DNA of 64,000 bases from an uncultured Bacteroidota bacterium. Lineage in GTDB: Bacteria > Bacteroidota > Bacteroidia > Bacteroidales > P3. Made by a program: the position numbers and the translations under genes. Shown here piece after piece: positions 61,432 to 64,000 of the stretch; the stretch's first letter is position 1; each line of letters opens with the position of its first letter. Under the pieces are notes generated by a model. That model made no database searches and was not told the DNA's origin. It saw only the letters and a list, made by a program, of their open reading frames with translations. The stretch lies in assembly GCA_902771735.1 (NCBI GenBank), contig CACXXO010000006.1:1-64000 (forward strand), read 5' to 3'.

Positions 61432-62226
61432 ATGTCCTCTCTCTCCAAATGGATTCTCACAGGCCTCGGCTGGGCCATCGGTGGCCCCATCGGCGCCATC
61501 CTCGGATACCTCCTTGGCAATGCGTTCTCCTCCGACGACAGTAGCCCTTCCTACTCATCCTCTTACTTCAACACCTCCTCCCACCGCGGACCCTACCGCA
61601 ACACCGGCACCCAGTCAGACATCAACGTCGCCCTCATGGTCCTCATCGCCGCCGTCATGAAAGCCGACGGACAAGTCAAGAAAAGCGAACTCTCTTTCGT
61701 CAAGCGTTTCCTCCTTCAGAACTATGGCGAAGAAGGCGGCAAGCAGATGCTCAAAGCACTTCAGCAACTTGTCCAGCAGGATATCCCCATCGACCAGATA
61801 TGCCTGCAAATCAAGGTCAACACCGACTACAACACCCGCTACCACATGGTCGACTTCCTGTTCGGCATCAGCGGATCCGACGGCGAGTTCCACCAGAGCG
61901 AACTCAACATGCTGCGCCTCATTGCGCAATACCTCGGCATCTCGCAGAGCGACTACCTCTCCATCCATGAGCGCCACATCCCAGGCTCAAACAATAACGC
62001 TTTTTCCCAATCACACAATCAAAAAGACCCTTACAAAATCCTCGGCATCACCAAAGATGCCACCGACGACGAAGTGAAGAAAGCCTATCGCAAGATGGCC
62101 CTCAAATACCATCCCGACCGTGTCGCCGGCATGGGGGAGGAAATGCAGCGCAACGCCGCCGACCAGATGAAGGAAATCAACGAGGCATACGAATTAATAA
62201 AACGTCTGCGCCCAGGTATCAAATAG
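61432..62226 (+). CDS. TerB-DnaJ (DjlA-like) co-chaperone
   Basis: 264 residues. An N-terminal glycine-rich hydrophobic segment (about 10-30, LGWAIGGPIGAILGYLLGNA) could anchor the protein in the membrane, then a Ser/Tyr-rich linker, a TerB-like helical domain (NVALMVLIAAVMKADGQVKK, VDFLFGISGSDGEFHQSELN) and a C-terminal J domain (DPYKILGITKDATDDEVKKA, LKYHPDRVAGMG with HPD). DjlA proteins stimulate DnaK at the membrane. Last gene of the plus-strand run. Confidence 0.9.
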   Translation: MSSLSKWILTGLGWAIGGPIGAILGYLLGNAFSSDDSSPSYSSSYFNTSSHRGPYRNTGTQSDINVALMVLIAAVMKADGQVKKSELSFVKRFLLQNYGEEGGKQMLKALQQLVQQDIPIDQICLQIKVNTDYNTRYHMVDFLFGISGSDGEFHQSELNMLRLIAQYLGISQSDYLSIHERHIPGSNNNAFSQSHNQKDPYKILGITKDATDDEVKKAYRKMALKYHPDRVAGMGEEMQRNAADQMKEINEAYELIKRLRPGIK

Positions 62227-62239
62227 AATCCTTTTTTCC

Positions 62240-62351
62240 ACGTACCACTGCCGTACCAACACCCTACCATCTCCTACCACGGTAGGAGATGGTAGGGTGT
62301 TGGTACGGTGTTGGGTCGGTGTTGGTACGGAGATGGTGTTAAGGATCAGGC
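62240..62351 (-). repeat. Dispersed 11-bp-iterated palindromic element, copy 6
   Basis: Minus orientation. The shared end is AAGCCTGATCCTTAACACCA on the minus strand, then AACACCGTACC/AACACCGACCC-type units, the central palindrome TCCTACCACGGTAGGA at 62272-62287, and the other arm GATGGTAGGGTGTTGGTACG. Unit letters are AACACC instead of AACTCC on both arms, showing that the arms change together. It lies in the 308-bp gap between convergent genes; the rest of the gap holds the hairpin at 62470. Confidence 0.9.
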
Positions 62352-62469
62352 TTTTATGAATGGGCCATTTGATAGCTGCTGGGTTGTATGCTAAAAGCAA
62401 TCATATAAGCCTACAATGGGGCATCTGGGAGTGCGACTACCGGTGGGGCGTACCCACGATGATGCAGTT

Positions 62470-62508
62470 ACAACCGCCGCCCCAACGAAGCGTTGGGGCG
62501 GCGGTTGT
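62470..62508 (-). terminator. Long perfect hairpin after the nucleoside phosphorylase
   Basis: ACAACCGCCGCCCCAACG pairs over 18 bp with CGTTGGGGCGGCGGTTGT across the loop AAG. No T run follows in either direction, so it would be a pause or a factor-dependent terminator, 27 nt after the phosphorylase stop. It could also be a cruciform or protein site. Confidence 0.55.
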
Positions 62509-62534
62509 GGCGTTATATGGTGAATTCTTGAAAA

Positions 62535-63398
62535 TCAGTTGGCTAAACGTTCGACAACGGTGCCTACGAGCTGGCGCATGGGGGTGTGGTAGTCGTTGAG
62601 GAAGGTACCGCGTGGTCGGTTGGCGATGATGAGGCAGACGGTGAGGGCGTGGTGGCCGAGGAGGTGGGAGAAGCCGTAGATGGCCGAGGTTTCCATCTCG
62701 AGGTTGGTTATCTTGAGTGGCTGAGTGGGCCACGAGAAGGAGGCGAGTTTTTCGTTGAGGTTGGGGATGGAGGGGTGCAGGCGGATGGTGCGACCTTGGG
62801 GGCCGTAGAAGCCAGGGGCTGTGGCGGTGATGCCGAGGTGCATGCCGAGGGCTATCTTGTTGAGCAGCAACGGGCTGGCACCGACGCAGTAGGGATGGGC
62901 GAGGGAGGAGGGGAGTAGCAAGTGGGCAAGGAGAGCCTGTTCCATTTCGGGGAGAGGGGGATTCCATTCTTTGTAGTAGTTCATGAGGCCGTCGAGCCCG
63001 AGGGCGAAGGCGGAGGCTACGAGGCTGCCACAGTCGATGTGGGGTTGGAGGGAACCACTGGTGCCGATACGGACAATTTGGAGATGGCGGTCAGAATGGG
63101 GGTTCCACTTGCCGTTTTCGACTCTCAAGGCGGCGTCGAGCTCGGTCATGACGATGTCGATGTTGTCGCAGCCCATGCCTGTGGAGAGGGCGGTGAGGCG
63201 GGTGCCGTGGTAGGAGCCGGTCAGGGCGTGGATTTCGCGGTTGGAGGATTCGAACTCAATGGATTCGAAGATGTCTTTGAACATTTCGACACGAGAGGGG
63301 TCGCCAACGAGCAGCACCTTGTCGGCCAAGGTGTTGCTGTTGAGTCGTATATGGTATAGGGTGCCGTCGGGGGCGAGTACCAATTCGCTGGCTTTCAT
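62535..63398 (-). CDS. Nucleoside phosphorylase
   Basis: 287 residues. The N-terminus, with KVLLVGDPSRVEMFKDIFES, ALTGSYHGTRLTALSTGMGC and IVRIGTSGSLQPHID, belongs to the PNP/UDP phosphorylase family; the uridine-phosphorylase-like start (LAPDGTLYHIRLNSNTLADK) favours a uridine or broad nucleoside substrate. NLEMETSAIYGFSHLLGHHA carries the ribose/phosphate-binding MET motif. It salvages nucleosides by phosphorolysis. It begins 6 nt after the stop of the Ser/Arg-rich gene. Confidence 0.92.
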   Translation of the reverse strand: MKASELVLAPDGTLYHIRLNSNTLADKVLLVGDPSRVEMFKDIFESIEFESSNREIHALTGSYHGTRLTALSTGMGCDNIDIVMTELDAALRVENGKWNPHSDRHLQIVRIGTSGSLQPHIDCGSLVASAFALGLDGLMNYYKEWNPPLPEMEQALLAHLLLPSSLAHPYCVGASPLLLNKIALGMHLGITATAPGFYGPQGRTIRLHPSIPNLNEKLASFSWPTQPLKITNLEMETSAIYGFSHLLGHHALTVCLIIANRPRGTFLNDYHTPMRQLVGTVVERLAN

Positions 63399-63404
63399 GG
63401 CAGG

Positions 63405-64000
63405 CTAACGGGTTTTGGAGGAGTTGCGAGAGGAAGAGTTGCGAGAGGAGGAGTTGCGGGAGGAGGAGCTGCTGCGAGTGGAGGTGGAGGAGGCAGCGGC
63501 GCGGCTTTTCGACTTGTTGTCGTCGGTTTGTGAGGTGGCAGACTCGGAGGGACGGGAGGGGGAGGTGGTTGTGGTGGTGCGGCTGCGTGAGGGAGTGGTG
63601 GAGGGTGCAGCAGAGCTGCTGCGAGAGGTAGTGGTGGTTGAGGAGGCGCGGGAGGAGGAGCCACTGCGCGAGGAGGATGAGGAGGCGCTACTGTTGCTGC
63701 TGCGCGAGGAGGATGATGTGGCGCTACTGTTGCTGCGAGAGGAAGATGATGTGGCGCTACTGTTGCTGCTGCGTGATGAGGATGAGGTGGTGCCGGTGTT
63801 GCTGCTGCGCGAGGAGGAGGCCGAGGCGCCGGTGTTGCTGCGTGAGGAGGAGTTGGCGGGGGAGGTGTTGGTGTTGGAGGATGGTTCAGTGGTCATGTTG
63901 CGCGAGCTGCTGCCGGCGTGGCTGCTGCCGGCGGAGGGGTTGGAGGCCGAGGTGGTGTTGCCGATGTGATGGGGCTGTGCAGGAGTGGGCACTTCGGGAC
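63405..64000 (-). CDS. Ser/Arg-rich low-complexity C-terminal tail of a protein cut by the window edge
   Basis: About 198 residues are visible and the frame is open to the right edge (PEVPTPAQPHHIGN before the apparent GTG start), so this is the 3' part of a larger gene rather than a short protein. The sequence is almost only Ser, Arg, Thr, Asn and Ala, with repeated SSSSRSSNSSATSSSSR-like units, and ends NSSSRNSSSRNSSKTR. At DNA level the units are imperfect 24-36 bp repeats. Folded domains must lie outside the window; a cell-surface or nucleic-acid-binding tail is possible but not shown. Confidence 0.7.
   Translation of the reverse strand, partial: PEVPTPAQPHHIGNTTSASNPSAGSSHAGSSSRNMTTEPSSNTNTSPANSSSRSNTGASASSSRSSNTGTTSSSSRSSNSSATSSSSRSNSSATSSSSRSSNSSASSSSSRSGSSSRASSTTTTSRSSSAAPSTTPSRSRTTTTTSPSRPSESATSQTDDNKSKSRAAASSTSTRSSSSSRNSSSRNSSSRNSSKTR

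Noticed and set aside
63405..63992. Ser/Arg repeats considered as a CRISPR or VNTR locus without coding
   Set aside because: The minus frame is open across the whole stretch and continues past the edge; unit changes mostly keep the frame.

Overview
The window looks like chromosomal DNA of a GC-rich, anaerobic Bacteroidota, most likely an uncultured gut- or rumen-type Bacteroidales. The evidence is Bacteroidota -33/-7 promoters (TTTG, about 20 bp, TAnnTTTG), two secreted proteins with gliding-type (type B) sorting domains plus GldH (type IX secretion), a long NusB, an rnfBCDGE cluster, a VTC/DUF4956 pair and a GH3-serine hydrolase fusion. No phage, plasmid, IS element or CRISPR array was found. 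All family names come from reading the protein sequences; no database search was run.

Layout. 1-3611 (minus): ridA, a CotH-like lipoprotein, a broken acyl-CoA dehydrogenase, etfB and the start of etfA. 4033-9114 (plus): anmK, tRNA-Met(CAT), meaB, hemW-like and an orphan lipoprotein. 9281-10556 (minus): usp and a SPOR-domain protein. 10990-15424 (plus): rnfBCDGE, with rnfA absent from its usual place. 15512-19069: a small secreted protein and a 1030-residue type-B cargo protein. 19168-24408 (plus): dnaG, a sigma-54 activator, aroA and miaA, tightly packed. 24665-26305 (minus): crt-hbd with its own promoter. 26386-36531 (minus): cca, a MORN-like lipoprotein, DUF4956, VTC, a small secreted protein, uvrC, gldH, asd and a second type-B cargo protein. 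36941-45671 (minus): topA, a glycosyltransferase fusion, a beta-barrel protein, coaD, recG, a GNAT and mltG, ending in a good terminator. 46170-52539 (plus): DUF3276, parA, parB, DUF5683, exbB, exbD, tonB, an S4 protein, then an ECF sigma/anti-sigma-like/Spy-like trio. 52908-62226 (plus): leuS, nusB, DUF1573, yajC, ybbR, coaE, GH3-serine hydrolase, TerB-DnaJ. 62535-64000 (minus): a nucleoside phosphorylase and the Ser/Arg-rich tail of a protein that runs off the edge.

Metabolically, acd-etfBA, crt and hbd form a crotonyl-CoA/butyryl-CoA module, and Rnf could couple ferredoxin oxidation to it. Two parts of this scheme are damaged or missing here: acd carries an internal deletion with a frameshift, and rnfA is absent.

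The most unusual signal is a family of six dispersed intergenic elements, about 110-120 bp each (3816, 10684, 24444, 36773, 45865, 62240). They are built from an 11-bp unit that inverts around a central 16-bp palindrome whose two arms co-vary between copies, and most share an asymmetric CTGAT-type end. They occupy every intergenic gap above about 250 bp except one, which holds a decayed type IX sorting domain. A second, simpler AT-rich repeat (AATTGAAAATT/AATTAAGAATT type) sits at gene junctions and has entered coding sequence in leuS, asd and possibly the starts of gldH and the GNAT.
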